This document shows, piece by piece, positions 25,013 to 33,637 of a stretch of DNA of 55,168 nucleotides (positions are counted from its first letter, which is position 1; every line of letters starts with the position of its first letter). The position numbers and the translations under genes are program-made. Origin of the DNA: an uncultured Duncaniella sp. (lineage in GTDB: Bacteria > Bacteroidota > Bacteroidia > Bacteroidales > Muribaculaceae); the NCBI GenBank assembly GCA_910586665.1, contig CAJUIX010000022.1, positions 1 through 55,168 of the forward strand. Reading direction: 5' to 3'. The notes beneath the pieces were generated by a model. That model searched no databases and was not told where the DNA came from. It saw nothing but the letters and a program-made list of their open reading frames with translations.

Positions 25013-26356
25013 TTAGTCGATTTCTTCGTCAGCCTCGTAGCCGCCCATTTCGCGGATGGCATTCTTCAGCATGGTATACTGCTGGAAGAGGTGGTTGACG
25101 GGAACCTCGCCCTTGGTGTAGTCGTGCATCGGGCTCTTGAGGAAGAAGCTCAGGAAGCGCTGTATGCCGTGGCGTCCTGCGCGTGCTGCGAGGTCGCTGA
25201 GGAGCACGAGGTCAAGGCAGAGGGGAGCTGCGAGGATTGAGTCGCGGCAGAGGAAGTTGATCTTGATCTGCATCGGATAGCCCATCCAGCCGAAGATATC
25301 GATGTTGTCCCAGCCTTCCTTGCTGTCGTTGCGCGGGGGGTAGTAGTTGATGCGCACCTTGTGGTAGTAGCCCTGGTGGCCGCCTTCTTCAGCACCGCCG
25401 CAGTTTGCACCGTAGAGGTCGGGCTGCTCCTCGGGAACGAGGATTGACTCGAGGGTCGAAAGTTTGGATACTTCCTTGGTGCGGAAGTTGGCGGGCTCGT
25501 CGAGCACGAGGCCGTCACGGTTGCCGAGGATGTTGGTCGAGAACCAGCCGTTGAGGCCGAGGCAGCGGGTGCCGATGATGGGGGCGAAGCCTGACTTCAC
25601 GAGGGTCTGGCCGGTCTTGAAGTCCTTGCCGGCGATGGGCATGCCTGTCTTGGCGCTGAGTTCCCACATTGCGGGGATGTCGACAGTGGTGTTGGGGGCA
25701 CCCATGATGAAGGGAGCGCCTTCGTTGAGGGCTGCGTAGGCGTAGCACATAGAGGGAGCGATGTGCTCTTTGTCGTCAGCCTTCATGGCAGCCTCGAGAG
25801 TCTCGAGTGTGCCGTGGATTTTCTCGTCGACGGGGACATAGACTTCGGTTGAGGCGGCCCAGAGGACTACGACGCGGTCAACGCCGGTCTCCTTCTTGAA
25901 GTTGCGGATGTCTTCGCGGAGCTGCTCGGCCATTTCCCAGCGGGTCTTGCCGGTCATGACGTTGTCGCCGGTGAGACGTGATGCGTAGTTGTGGTCGAAG
26001 GCGGCCTTCATGGGGACGATTTTCTCGAGTTCGTCTTTCACAGGCTCGATGTCCTTGGGCTGGAGCACTTCGGCATAGACAGCGCTCTGGTATGCGTTGG
26101 CGGGATAGACGTCCCATGCGCCGAAGACGATGTCGTTGAGGTCGGCCATAGGAACGATGTCCTTGTAGTGGAGATATTTTTTGTCTGCGCCTTTGCCTAC
26201 GCGGATTTTGTCATATTGGGTCATTGAGCCGACAGGCTTTGCGAGACCTTTGCGGGCCATGAGGACGCCGGTCATGAAGGTGGAGGTAACTGCTCCGAGG
26301 CCTACTACGAGTACGCCAAGCTTACCGTTGGCGGGTTTTACAGTAGATTTTGTCAT
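25013..26356 (-). CDS. ino1: myo-inositol-3-phosphate synthase
   Basis: Converts glucose-6-phosphate to 1L-myo-inositol-3-phosphate (NAD-dependent), the first step to inositol lipids. 447 residues with the NAD-binding motif GLGAVTST at 19-26 and the family core segments GAPNTTVDIP, GKDFKTGQT, LNGWFSTNILGN (including the NGW-type loop) and the C-terminal YYPPRNDSKEGWDNIDI. Some gut Bacteroidota make inositol sphingolipids, so that use is likely. It stands alone: no CDP-alcohol phosphotransferase or inositol phosphatase adjoins it, unlike the inositol-lipid cluster known in Bacteroides. Confidence 0.94.
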   Translation of the reverse strand: MTKSTVKPANGKLGVLVVGLGAVTSTFMTGVLMARKGLAKPVGSMTQYDKIRVGKGADKKYLHYKDIVPMADLNDIVFGAWDVYPANAYQSAVYAEVLQPKDIEPVKDELEKIVPMKAAFDHNYASRLTGDNVMTGKTRWEMAEQLREDIRNFKKETGVDRVVVLWAASTEVYVPVDEKIHGTLETLEAAMKADDKEHIAPSMCYAYAALNEGAPFIMGAPNTTVDIPAMWELSAKTGMPIAGKDFKTGQTLVKSGFAPIIGTRCLGLNGWFSTNILGNRDGLVLDEPANFRTKEVSKLSTLESILVPEEQPDLYGANCGGAEEGGHQGYYHKVRINYYPPRNDSKEGWDNIDIFGWMGYPMQIKINFLCRDSILAAPLCLDLVLLSDLAARAGRHGIQRFLSFFLKSPMHDYTKGEVPVNHLFQQYTMLKNAIREMGGYEADEEID

Positions 26357-26467
26357 GATTGGTTGCTTACTAATTGATAGTAAATTATTAAGGTTATTTA
26401 TTTGATTTTTTGTCTGTTTTGAGTCCCTGCCTTTGATTGTCAGGCAGGTGTGACGTTATTTAGCCCC

Positions 26468-26498
26468 CAAAAGTACTGCTATTTTTTCTAATGTGAAA
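26468..26498 (-). promoter_or_regulatory. promoter of ino1
   Basis: The minus strand reads TTTC, 19-bp spacer, TACTTTTG (26468-26475). The leader would be about 105 nt, long enough to hold control signals, though none was seen. Confidence 0.6.
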
Positions 26499-26610
26499 TA
26501 ATTTTTATTTAAAAAATCACTATATAGTGCTAAAATAAGTAAATAATACGACTGATTAGAAAAATATACATAAAATCACACCGCGTTAGCTCTGTAATTG
26601 TTAATAAATA

Positions 26611-26653
26611 TAAAAGCAGCCCGCGCGAACTTTATGCTCACGCGGGCTTTTTG
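26611..26653. terminator. terminator after korB
   Basis: AGCCCGCG (26618-26625) pairs with CGCGGGCT (26641-26648), A-rich to the left and T-rich to the right, so it works on either strand. Confidence 0.8.
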
Positions 26654-26683
26654 TGTGCAGATTTTAGGGATTGTCCCTATGTC

Positions 26684-27697
26684 CTATTCGACTGTCCAGG
26701 TTTCGCCGGCGAGAACCATGTCGCGGAGGGAGCCGAAGTTCTTGCGGGAGCGCACTTCTGCCACCTGGGCTTCGATTTCCTGGTCGTAGACGGGGGAGTC
26801 GACGTCGCGGATGACGCCGAGGGCGAGCGGGAGCTCGTGGCCGTCCATCATGGCGAGCTGCTGGTGGAGGAAGTTTGACTTGGTGTGGGCGTCGTGGACG
26901 AGGACATCATCCATAGTGTAGCCGTCCTCGCCGACCTTCACGGCCTTGAGGAGGAAGCCGTCGCGGACGAGGCCCATCTCCTTATCCTTGCCGAAGAGCA
27001 TCTTCTCGCCGTGGACGAGGTGGATTGTGCGCTCGGCGCGGTGCTCCTTGTCGGTGATGAAGTTGTGGATGCCGTTGTTGAAGATGACGCAGTTCTGGAG
27101 CACTTCGACCACTGATGTGCCCTTGTGGAGGGCTGCTGCGGTGAGCACTTCCTGCGAAATCTGGAGCTCGACGTCGATGCTGCGGGCGAAGAAGTTGCCG
27201 CGGGCGCCGAATACGAGCTCTGCCGGGATGAAGGGGTCCTCTGTGGTGCCGTAGGGCGATGACTTCGACACGAATCCGCGGTCGCTGGTGGGGGAGTACT
27301 GTCCCTTGGTGAGGCCGTAGATCTTGTTGTTGAAGAGAATCATGTTGATGTCGACGTTGCGGCGGACGGCGTGGATGAAGTGATTGCCGCCGATGGCAAG
27401 ACCGTCGCCGTCGCCCGAAATCTGCCATACGGTCATGTCGGGGCGTGACACCTTGAAGCCTGTCGCGATAGCTGCGGCGCGGCCGTGGATGGTGTGGAAG
27501 CCGTAGGTGTTCATGTAGTAGGGCAGACGGGAGCTACATCCGATACCCGAGATTACAGCGGTCTGGTGGGGGGGCACTCCGATTGCGGCCATAGCCTTGT
27601 GGAGTGAGTTGAGGATGGCGTGGTCGCCGCAGCCGGGACACCAGCGCACTGATTGGTTGCTCTTATAGTTGGCGGGGGTATACTGAGTCTGTTCCAT
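26684..27697 (-). CDS. korB: 2-oxoacid:ferredoxin oxidoreductase, beta subunit
   Basis: Thiamine-diphosphate subunit of a 2-oxoglutarate-type ferredoxin oxidoreductase, which makes acyl-CoA with reduction of ferredoxin (or runs in reverse) in anaerobic central metabolism. 337 residues; Fe-S-type Cys pair in WCPGCGDH at 19-26, ThDP/Mg motif GDGDGLAIGGNH from 95 with NN at 123-124, and NNKIYGLTKGQ. It starts 2 bp after the alpha subunit gene. The KorB assignment over pyruvate- or branched-chain-specific forms rests on overall resemblance. Confidence 0.92.
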   Translation of the reverse strand: MEQTQYTPANYKSNQSVRWCPGCGDHAILNSLHKAMAAIGVPPHQTAVISGIGCSSRLPYYMNTYGFHTIHGRAAAIATGFKVSRPDMTVWQISGDGDGLAIGGNHFIHAVRRNVDINMILFNNKIYGLTKGQYSPTSDRGFVSKSSPYGTTEDPFIPAELVFGARGNFFARSIDVELQISQEVLTAAALHKGTSVVEVLQNCVIFNNGIHNFITDKEHRAERTIHLVHGEKMLFGKDKEMGLVRDGFLLKAVKVGEDGYTMDDVLVHDAHTKSNFLHQQLAMMDGHELPLALGVIRDVDSPVYDQEIEAQVAEVRSRKNFGSLRDMVLAGETWTVE

Positions 27698-27699
27698 GA

Positions 27700-29550
27700 T
27701 TATTTGTCCTCCATGATTTTGGTTACACCTTTGACTACTTCGCTCACGAGGAAGGGCTGTCCCTGGATTTTGTTGATGCGCTCGATGCGGAGCTCGGGGA
27801 ACTTGGCCTGGAGATAGTCGGCAAACATACCTGTGTTAAGCTCGGCGACAATCACTCGCTTGTAGCGGCGGAGCACCTCGGCGGTGTTGGCGGGGAGCGG
27901 GTTGATGTAGTTGAAGTGGGCGAAGGCCACGGGCTTGCCTTCGGCGCAGAGTTCGCCGGCGGCTGTGCGCAGGTGGCCGTAGGTGCCGCCCCAGCCTACG
28001 AGGATGGTGTCGGCGCCCTTCGGGTCAAGCACTTCGAGAGCGGGGATGTCGTTGGCGATGCGGGCAATCTTCTCGCGGCGTGCCATGACCATCTTCTCAT
28101 GGTTGATCGGGTCGGTGGAGATGGCACCGGTGTTGTAGTCCTTCTCGAGACCGCCGACGCGGTGCGAGGCGCCCTCGGTGCCGGGGATGGCCCAGTAGCG
28201 CACCATGTCCTCGTCCTTGCGGGTGTAGGGCTGCCATGATTCGTTGATGCTGTCGGGGGTGAGCAGCGGGGGGTGTATTTCGGGGAGTTCCGAAGCTTCG
28301 GGTATGCGCCATGCGCTCGAGCCGTTGCCGATGAAGGCGTCGGTGAGGAGGATGACGGGTGTCATGTGCTCCATAGCGATGCGTGCAGCTTCGAAGGCCA
28401 TAGTGAAGCAGTCGGTGGGGGTCGATGCGGCTACGACGGCGAGGGGCGACTCGCCGTTGCGGCCGTAGAGGGCCTGCATGAGGTCGGTCTGCTCGGTCTT
28501 GGTGGGGAGGCCGGTGGAGGGGCCGCCGCGCTGTACGTCGACAACCACCAAGGGGAGCTCGGCGATGACTGCGAGGCCGATGCCCTCGCTCTTGAGCGCG
28601 AGGCCGGGGCCGGAGGTGGAGGTGACGGCGAGGTGGCCGGCGAAGGATGCACCTATGGCCGAGCAGACGCCGCCGATCTCATCTTCCATCTGGACGGCCT
28701 TGACTCCGAGGTCCTTGCGCTTGGCAAGCTCCTGGAGGATGTCGGTCGCGGGAGTGATGGGGTAGCTGCCGAGGAAGAGGGGACGGCCGCTGCGCTCGGA
28801 GGCGGCTATGAGGCCCCATGCGGTGGCTGTGTTGCCGTTTATGTCGGTGTAGACGCCGGGGACGGCTTCCTCTGTCTCGATGCGGTAGGTGCTGACGGAG
28901 GCGTGGATATTGTTGCCGTAGTTGTAGCCGGCCTCGATGACCTTGGCGTTGGCCTCGTAGATGGCAGGCTTCTTGGCAAACTTGCCCTTGAGCATACGGA
29001 GGGCGCCTTCGAGCGGACGGTCGAAGAGCCAGCAGACGAGGCCGAGGGCGAAGATGTTGCGGCATTTGAGGATACTCTTGTTGTCAAGGCCGGAGTCGGC
29101 GAGGGCTGCCTTGGTCATGCCGGTGACGGGCACTTCGACTACCTGGGCCTTGATGTCGAGCTCCTTGAAGGGGTCGAGGGTCTCGAAGAGGGCCTTTTTG
29201 AGGTCGGATTCCTTGAAGGAGTCGATGTCGACGATGACTACTCCGCCGGGCTTGAGAAACTTGATGTTCTGCTTGAGCGCCGCGGGGTTCATGGCGATGA
29301 GGACGTCGCAGAGGTCGCCGGGGGTGTGGACGTCGACGCCGACGCTCACCTGGAAACCCGAGACGCCGCTGAGCGAGCCTTGCGGGGCGCGCACCTCGGC
29401 CGGATAGTCGGGGAAGGTTGACACTTTGTTACCTAACCCTGCGGAAACATTCGTGAAAATGTTGCCTGCAAGCTGCATGCCGTCGCCGGAGTCGCCGGAG
29501 AAGCGGACCACAACTTTGTCGAGGGTCTTGACATTTGTCTTGTCTAACAT
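27700..29550 (-). CDS. korA: 2-oxoacid:ferredoxin oxidoreductase, alpha subunit with fused gamma domain
   Basis: 616 residues. The N-terminal gamma domain (about 10-195) begins VVRFSGDSGDGMQLAG. The alpha/pyrimidine-binding domain follows, with SYPITPATDI near 260-270 and FASTSGPG-type TSTSGPGL, then a transketolase C-terminal domain. The gamma-alpha fusion is the usual Bacteroidota form. Works with KorB (2-bp gap). Upstream dihydroorotase ends 64 bp away with no terminator seen, so the four genes from the mannosyltransferase to korB may form one transcript. Confidence 0.93.
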   Translation of the reverse strand: MLDKTNVKTLDKVVVRFSGDSGDGMQLAGNIFTNVSAGLGNKVSTFPDYPAEVRAPQGSLSGVSGFQVSVGVDVHTPGDLCDVLIAMNPAALKQNIKFLKPGGVVIVDIDSFKESDLKKALFETLDPFKELDIKAQVVEVPVTGMTKAALADSGLDNKSILKCRNIFALGLVCWLFDRPLEGALRMLKGKFAKKPAIYEANAKVIEAGYNYGNNIHASVSTYRIETEEAVPGVYTDINGNTATAWGLIAASERSGRPLFLGSYPITPATDILQELAKRKDLGVKAVQMEDEIGGVCSAIGASFAGHLAVTSTSGPGLALKSEGIGLAVIAELPLVVVDVQRGGPSTGLPTKTEQTDLMQALYGRNGESPLAVVAASTPTDCFTMAFEAARIAMEHMTPVILLTDAFIGNGSSAWRIPEASELPEIHPPLLTPDSINESWQPYTRKDEDMVRYWAIPGTEGASHRVGGLEKDYNTGAISTDPINHEKMVMARREKIARIANDIPALEVLDPKGADTILVGWGGTYGHLRTAAGELCAEGKPVAFAHFNYINPLPANTAEVLRRYKRVIVAELNTGMFADYLQAKFPELRIERINKIQGQPFLVSEVVKGVTKIMEDK

Positions 29551-29614
29551 AATTGGATGAAGGTTAAAGGGGTTTGGTTCTATATATGTTGTTCATGGTG
29601 GTGTCATGCGGGAG

Positions 29615-31003
29615 TTATTCGCATCCATGTGAGAATCTGAGGGGGACACCGTAGCGGCCGGTGGCGCGGCTGCCGTCCCAGGCGGTCTCGCCGTTGACGA
29701 GGGTGAGGCGGATGTCGCTGCCGAGGCTCATGCCTGCGAGTGGTGTCCACGCGCAGCGGCTGATGACGTCGGCGTCTGTGACCTTGACCCTGTGTCTGCC
29801 GACGAGGACGAGGTCGGCATAATAGCCGGGGCGGATGAAGCCACGGCGCTCGATGCCGAACAGCTCGGCGGGACGGTGACACATCAGCTCGACTACTCTC
29901 TCGGGGCCGCAGCCGTCGAGCTCAGGCTCGCTGTCGAGCAGCTCGAGCATGGCGCGGAGCGAAAACTGCACCATCGGCATGCCCGAGGCGGCTGTCAGCG
30001 CGTCACCCTCCTTCTGGGAGAGGAGGTGGGGGGCATGGTCGGTGGCTATGGTGTCGACGCATCCTCCGGGGAGGAGCTGGCGCAGGAGTGCTATGCGGTC
30101 TGACGGCTCTTTGACCGCCGGGTTGCACTTGATGCGGGCGCCAAGGCGCTCGAAGTCGTTGCGGTCGAAGAGGAGATACTGCGGGCAGGTCTCGGCTGTC
30201 ACCCTCACCCCTTCGGCCTTGGCTTCCTTGATGAGCTGGAGCTCCTCGGCGGTGGAGATGTGGCAGACGTGGAGGCGCGCGCCGCTCTCGCGGGCCAGAG
30301 AGATGGCGCGGCGGGTGGCGGCGATGCAGGCTTCGCGTGGACGGACGTCGGGGTGGCGCTCTACGGGGATGGAGCCGCCGCACTCGGCTGCGAGGCGCTC
30401 GCGCGAGGCGCGGATGACGGCCTCGTCCTCGGCGTGGACGGCGATGAGGGCCGGGGCCTCGCGGAAGAGGCGGCCGAGGGTGGAGCTGTCGTCGACGAGC
30501 ATGTTGCCTGTCGAGGAGCCGAGGAAGAGTTTGACGCCGGCGGTGGTGCCGTAGTCGGCCGAGAGGAGCTCGTCGATGTTATCGTTGGTGGCCCCGATGA
30601 AAAATCCGAAGTTGGCGGCGCTGACTTCCGACGCACGGGCGATTTTGGCTGCCACGGCCTCGCGGCTGACGGTTGCGGGGCGCGTGTTAGGCATGTCGAT
30701 GACCGAGGTTACGCCCCCCGCTACGGCTGCGCGGCTCTCGGTGGCCATATCGCCCTTCTCCGTGAGGCCGGGGTCGCGGAAGTGGACGTGGGTGTCGATG
30801 ACTCCGGGCATGAGCATGCCGCCCCCGCAGTCAATCAGCTCGTCGGCCCCGGCTTTGAGGTCAGCGAGCGAGCCCTGACCGTCGGCTGGGAGCTCTGACT
30901 CAGGGCCGGAGGCGGCGATGAGGGGACCGTCGGTGAGGACGTAGCCTTTGTAGCTGCGCCCTTCGTTGACTATCAGTGCGTTATAGAGCAGTTTGCGCGC
31001 CAT
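29615..31003 (-). CDS. pyrC: dihydroorotase (AllB/PyrC type I)
   Basis: Zinc amidohydrolase of pyrimidine synthesis: N-carbamoyl-aspartate to dihydroorotate. 462 residues; metal ligands HVH at 72-74 (DTHVHFRDPG), the probable carbamylated Lys K158 in AGVKLFLGSS, His in AVHAEDE and HVCHIST, and Asp in IATDHAPH. The long class I form resembles allantoinases, but the HFRDPG and NMPNT-type (DMPNT) motifs and genome role favour dihydroorotase. Its start lies 3 bp from the stop of the mannosyltransferase gene, a pairing frequent in Bacteroidota. Confidence 0.92.
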   Translation of the reverse strand: MARKLLYNALIVNEGRSYKGYVLTDGPLIAASGPESELPADGQGSLADLKAGADELIDCGGGMLMPGVIDTHVHFRDPGLTEKGDMATESRAAVAGGVTSVIDMPNTRPATVSREAVAAKIARASEVSAANFGFFIGATNDNIDELLSADYGTTAGVKLFLGSSTGNMLVDDSSTLGRLFREAPALIAVHAEDEAVIRASRERLAAECGGSIPVERHPDVRPREACIAATRRAISLARESGARLHVCHISTAEELQLIKEAKAEGVRVTAETCPQYLLFDRNDFERLGARIKCNPAVKEPSDRIALLRQLLPGGCVDTIATDHAPHLLSQKEGDALTAASGMPMVQFSLRAMLELLDSEPELDGCGPERVVELMCHRPAELFGIERRGFIRPGYYADLVLVGRHRVKVTDADVISRCAWTPLAGMSLGSDIRLTLVNGETAWDGSRATGRYGVPLRFSHGCE

Positions 31004-31006
31004 TGC

Positions 31007-31771
31007 TTACTCTTTTTGCTCTTTGCGGTTATATTTGGTGAAGAAGCTCGACCATTTGAGCCTGAGGACCCCGAAGAAGCCCTCGCTGAAGATGCCCGAC
31101 GACATTTTGGAGGTGCCGAGCACGCGGTTGACGAAGATAATCGGCACTTCGACGATGCGGAATCCGTATTTGTAGGCGAGAAATTTCATCTCGATCTGGA
31201 AGGCATAGCCTTTGAAGCGTATGTCGTCGAGGGGGAGGGTCTGGAGGACGCGCCGGCGGTAGCAGACGAAGCCGGCGGTGGCGTCGTTGATGGGCATGCC
31301 GGTGACGATGCGGACGTAGCGCGAGGCGTAGAATGACATGAGCACGCGTCCCATCGGCCAGTTGACCACGTTGACGCCGGTGACGTAGCGCGAGCCTATG
31401 GCGAGGTCGGCGCCCTGCTCGGCACAGGCGGCGTGGAGTTTGAGGAGGTCTGCGGGGTTGTGGGAGAAGTCGGCGTCCATCTCGAAGATGTACTCATAGC
31501 TGCGCTCGAGCGCCCACTTGAAGCCGGCTATGTAGGCAGTGCCGAGGCCGAGTTTGCCCGCGCGCTCCATGAGGTGGAGTCTGGCGGGGTATTTTGCCTG
31601 TAGGCCCTTGACGATGCCGGCTGTCCCGTCGGGTGAGTTGTCGTCGATAATCAATATGTCGAATTCTCGGGGCAGCGCGAAGACTGCCTCGATGATTGCG
31701 GCGACATTTTCCTTCTCGTTGTAGGTCGGGATAATGACCACGCTGTCAACGGTGGTTGTAACAGACTGCAT
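31007..31771 (-). CDS. polyprenol monophosphomannose synthase (GT2, DPM1-like)
   Basis: Transfers a hexose, probably mannose, from a GDP-sugar to polyprenyl phosphate for periplasmic glycosylation. VVIIPTYNEKEN starts at 11, DDNSPDG is at 43-49, and the DAD metal motif is at 99-101 (EMDADFSHNP). There is no C-terminal membrane pair, like soluble DPM1. The frame extends to ATG 31804, but the -7 box (31802-31809) overlaps that codon; ATG 31771 gives 254 residues and a 26-nt leader. Confidence 0.9.
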   Translation of the reverse strand: MQSVTTTVDSVVIIPTYNEKENVAAIIEAVFALPREFDILIIDDNSPDGTAGIVKGLQAKYPARLHLMERAGKLGLGTAYIAGFKWALERSYEYIFEMDADFSHNPADLLKLHAACAEQGADLAIGSRYVTGVNVVNWPMGRVLMSFYASRYVRIVTGMPINDATAGFVCYRRRVLQTLPLDDIRFKGYAFQIEMKFLAYKYGFRIVEVPIIFVNRVLGTSKMSSGIFSEGFFGVLRLKWSSFFTKYNRKEQKE

Positions 31772-31801
31772 TGTGTCAGGCCTTTTGGGGTTATTACAGT
31801 G

Positions 31802-31834
31802 CAAAATTAGTGAATAAACTTTGTGAATGACAAA
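31802..31834 (-). promoter_or_regulatory. promoter of the mannosyltransferase-pyrC-kor run
   Basis: The minus strand reads TTTG (31831-31834), 21-bp spacer, TAATTTTG (31802-31809). Confidence 0.7.
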
Positions 31835-31891
31835 TAATTTGGTGAAAATTTCAGTTTGAGGGGTAAAAGGCTTTTCGAGGTGAGCTTTTTA

Positions 31892-32094
31892 ATGGCTCGG
31901 AGAGCCTGTGCGGGAGAAGCCCCAGGGTAAGCGTAGGCCGTAGCGATGCCTGGGGTGATATGGATTATGAATGAATCCAATGCATCGGAGATGCTGATTA
32001 TATGGATGCTCAGGCTCTCCGAGCCATGAGTCATATAGACGTTAAAAACCCCAGGCATCGCTGCGGCCTGTGGCCTCCGCTAACCCTGGGGTTT
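31892..32094. repeat. interleaved inverted-repeat element (A-B-A'-B')
   Basis: A is the 17-mer at 31892-31908; its exact inverted copy A' is at 32011-32027. B (31920-31956) and B' (32047-32094) are inverted copies of each other, B lacking about seven internal bases, and each is itself a hairpin (CCCCAGG with CCTGGGG). The B' hairpin is followed by T-rich sequence and could terminate. The order makes the two pairings interleave instead of nest. Confidence 0.85.
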
Positions 32095-32172
32095 CTCTTG
32101 TTTAAGGTCTTCGACCTATTCTTGGTTAAAGTCTTTAGCCTGTTTTCTTGTTTAAGGTTTTCGACCGATTCT
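32095..32172. repeat. three degenerate ~27-nt tandem copies
   Basis: The motif CTTGTTTAAGGTCTTCGACC recurs three times with changes (near 32096, 32122 and 32149); copies 1 and 3 can form a GGTC-GACC mini-hairpin. They lie directly past the stop of the duplicated-domain gene. Confidence 0.65.
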
Positions 32173-32176
32173 GTTG

Positions 32177-33574
32177 TTATCGCTGGATGTATTTCTTGCC
32201 GTTCTTGATTACGAAGCCTTTGTAGTTTTCGTCAACTCTCTGACCCATGATGTTGTAGATGATGTCAGACTGGGGCTTCTCGTCGATGATGATGTCTTCG
32301 ATTCCGCTGGTCTCAGAGCCGGTGTAGCCGTAGTTGGGTGAGTCATAGCCGTTGAAGCCCATAGCGTACATGAATATGTTTGATTTCGGTTCAGAGCCAA
32401 AAATCCAATAAGTGTGACCTTCTGTCAGACCGACAGTAGCCTTGCTGACAGGCTCCTTGGCTCCTGTCTGTGCGGAGCTTGCGAGGACATAAGTGCCGAC
32501 GCCCTCATTGATGGTGGTATCATATACATACATGGTGTATTTATTTTTACCGCGGTTGGAGAACAATGTCAGTTCGCCACCCTTCTTTGCTTCAACGGTA
32601 AAGATAGCGTAAGGCTGTGCGATTCCGTTGGAAAGAGCATCAAGAGCATATACGTTCTCGTAAGCGCCAAAGCTTGCTGCAGAACCCATGTTGAACGCTC
32701 TGTCAAATACAGTAGTGTTGATATTGGATGTGCTGATGTTAGCACCAGGCTTGTCTGTGCTGCCGTTGTTCATCACAACTTTCATCTCTTCATTGTCAAC
32801 CAACTGATAATTCTGGGGGAGTACATAGCCGTACTGATAGTCGCCCCAAAGAGCTTCGTAGTTTGCTGCTTTGGCTTCATCCAAAGTTGGGGGAAGGACG
32901 ACGGTCGAGTATTTGGTAGCGTCAAATTCTGTCACAGAATACTTATCGGATGAATAAGGTGTGTATACCATCTCATACAGGAATATATTTGACTTAGGTT
33001 CTGAACCAAAGATCCAATAAGTGTGACCTTCTGTCAGACCGACAGTAGCCTTGCTGACAGGCTCCTTGGCTCCTGTCTGTGCGGAGCTTGCGAGGACATA
33101 AGTGCCGACTCCCTCATTGATGGTGGTATCATATACATACATGGTATATTTATTTTTACCACGGTTGGAGTATAGAGTCAGTTCGCCGCCTTGCTTTGCT
33201 TCAACGGTAAAGATAGCGTAGGGTTGTGCGATTCCGTTGGAAAGAGCATCAAGGGCATATACGTTCTCGTAAGCGCCAAAGCTTGCTGCAGAACCCATGT
33301 TGAAAGCTCTGTCAAATAAAGTAGTATTGATATTGGATGTGCTGATGTTTGCACCAGGTTTAGCTGTGCTGGCGTTGTTCATTACCACTTTAATGGCATC
33401 GTTATCAACCAACTGATAGTCATTGGGAAGTACATAGCCGTACTGATAGTCGCCCCAGAGAGCCTCATAGCCTGCTGCCTTGCCCTCTTCCAGGGTTGGA
33501 GGTGCGATGACTGTCTGTGCGCCGGCTGCGAGAGCCATAGCAGATGCTGCTGTGATGAGTAAAAGTTTCTTCAT
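32177..33574 (-). CDS. secreted protein of two nearly identical ~200-residue units
   Basis: 465 residues with signal MKKLLLITAASAMALAAGAQ. Residues 22-224 and 225-405 are tandem copies beginning PPTLEEGKAAGYEALWGDYQ and PPTLDEAKAANYEALWGDYQ; stretches of over 60 residues around 85-170 are identical or nearly so. Each unit looks beta-rich (YVYDTT, THWIFGSEP-like HTYWIFGSEPKSN), suggestive of a carbohydrate-binding-like sandwich, but no family is recognised. The C-terminus (YNIMGQRVDENYKGFVIKNGKKY) resembles the short terminal domain of many secreted Bacteroidales proteins. It lies 130 bp after susD1, beyond a hairpin, so co-expression with SusC1/D1 is possible but not assured. Confidence 0.85.
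   Translation of the reverse strand: MKKLLLITAASAMALAAGAQTVIAPPTLEEGKAAGYEALWGDYQYGYVLPNDYQLVDNDAIKVVMNNASTAKPGANISTSNINTTLFDRAFNMGSAASFGAYENVYALDALSNGIAQPYAIFTVEAKQGGELTLYSNRGKNKYTMYVYDTTINEGVGTYVLASSAQTGAKEPVSKATVGLTEGHTYWIFGSEPKSNIFLYEMVYTPYSSDKYSVTEFDATKYSTVVLPPTLDEAKAANYEALWGDYQYGYVLPQNYQLVDNEEMKVVMNNGSTDKPGANISTSNINTTVFDRAFNMGSAASFGAYENVYALDALSNGIAQPYAIFTVEAKKGGELTLFSNRGKNKYTMYVYDTTINEGVGTYVLASSAQTGAKEPVSKATVGLTEGHTYWIFGSEPKSNIFMYAMGFNGYDSPNYGYTGSETSGIEDIIIDEKPQSDIIYNIMGQRVDENYKGFVIKNGKKYIQR
32359..33511 (-). repeat. 609-bp-spaced tandem duplication inside the secreted-protein gene
   Basis: The DNA of the two units (about 33511-32970 and 32902-32360) is nearly identical over long runs; for example the segment after 33010 matches that after 32400 over more than 100 bases. 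The similarity includes synonymous positions, so the duplication is recent or kept alike by recombination. Confidence 0.9.
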
Positions 33575-33637
33575 ACGTTACTGTTTTATAGATTGGTAAA
33601 TTTGGTGTTTAATATTAAGGTTGGTGTTGTAAAAAAC

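Larger units (their letters stand above)
26357..26683. other. 327-bp intergenic region between ino1 and korB
   Basis: Contains the ino1 promoter (26468-26498) and a terminator for korB (26611-26653). The rest is AT-rich without other recognisable structure. Confidence 0.8.
31772..32176. other. 405-bp intergenic region with inverted and tandem repeats
   Basis: Contains the mannosyltransferase promoter (31802-31834), a complex A-B-A'-B' inverted element (31892-32094) and three short degenerate tandem copies (32095-32172). Confidence 0.85.

Noticed and set aside
28273..29421. 382-codon open frame antisense to korA
   Set aside because: Composition (Gly/Val/Asp/Glu-rich, no family) is the mirror of GC-rich codon bias on the coding strand; korA has unmistakable motifs.
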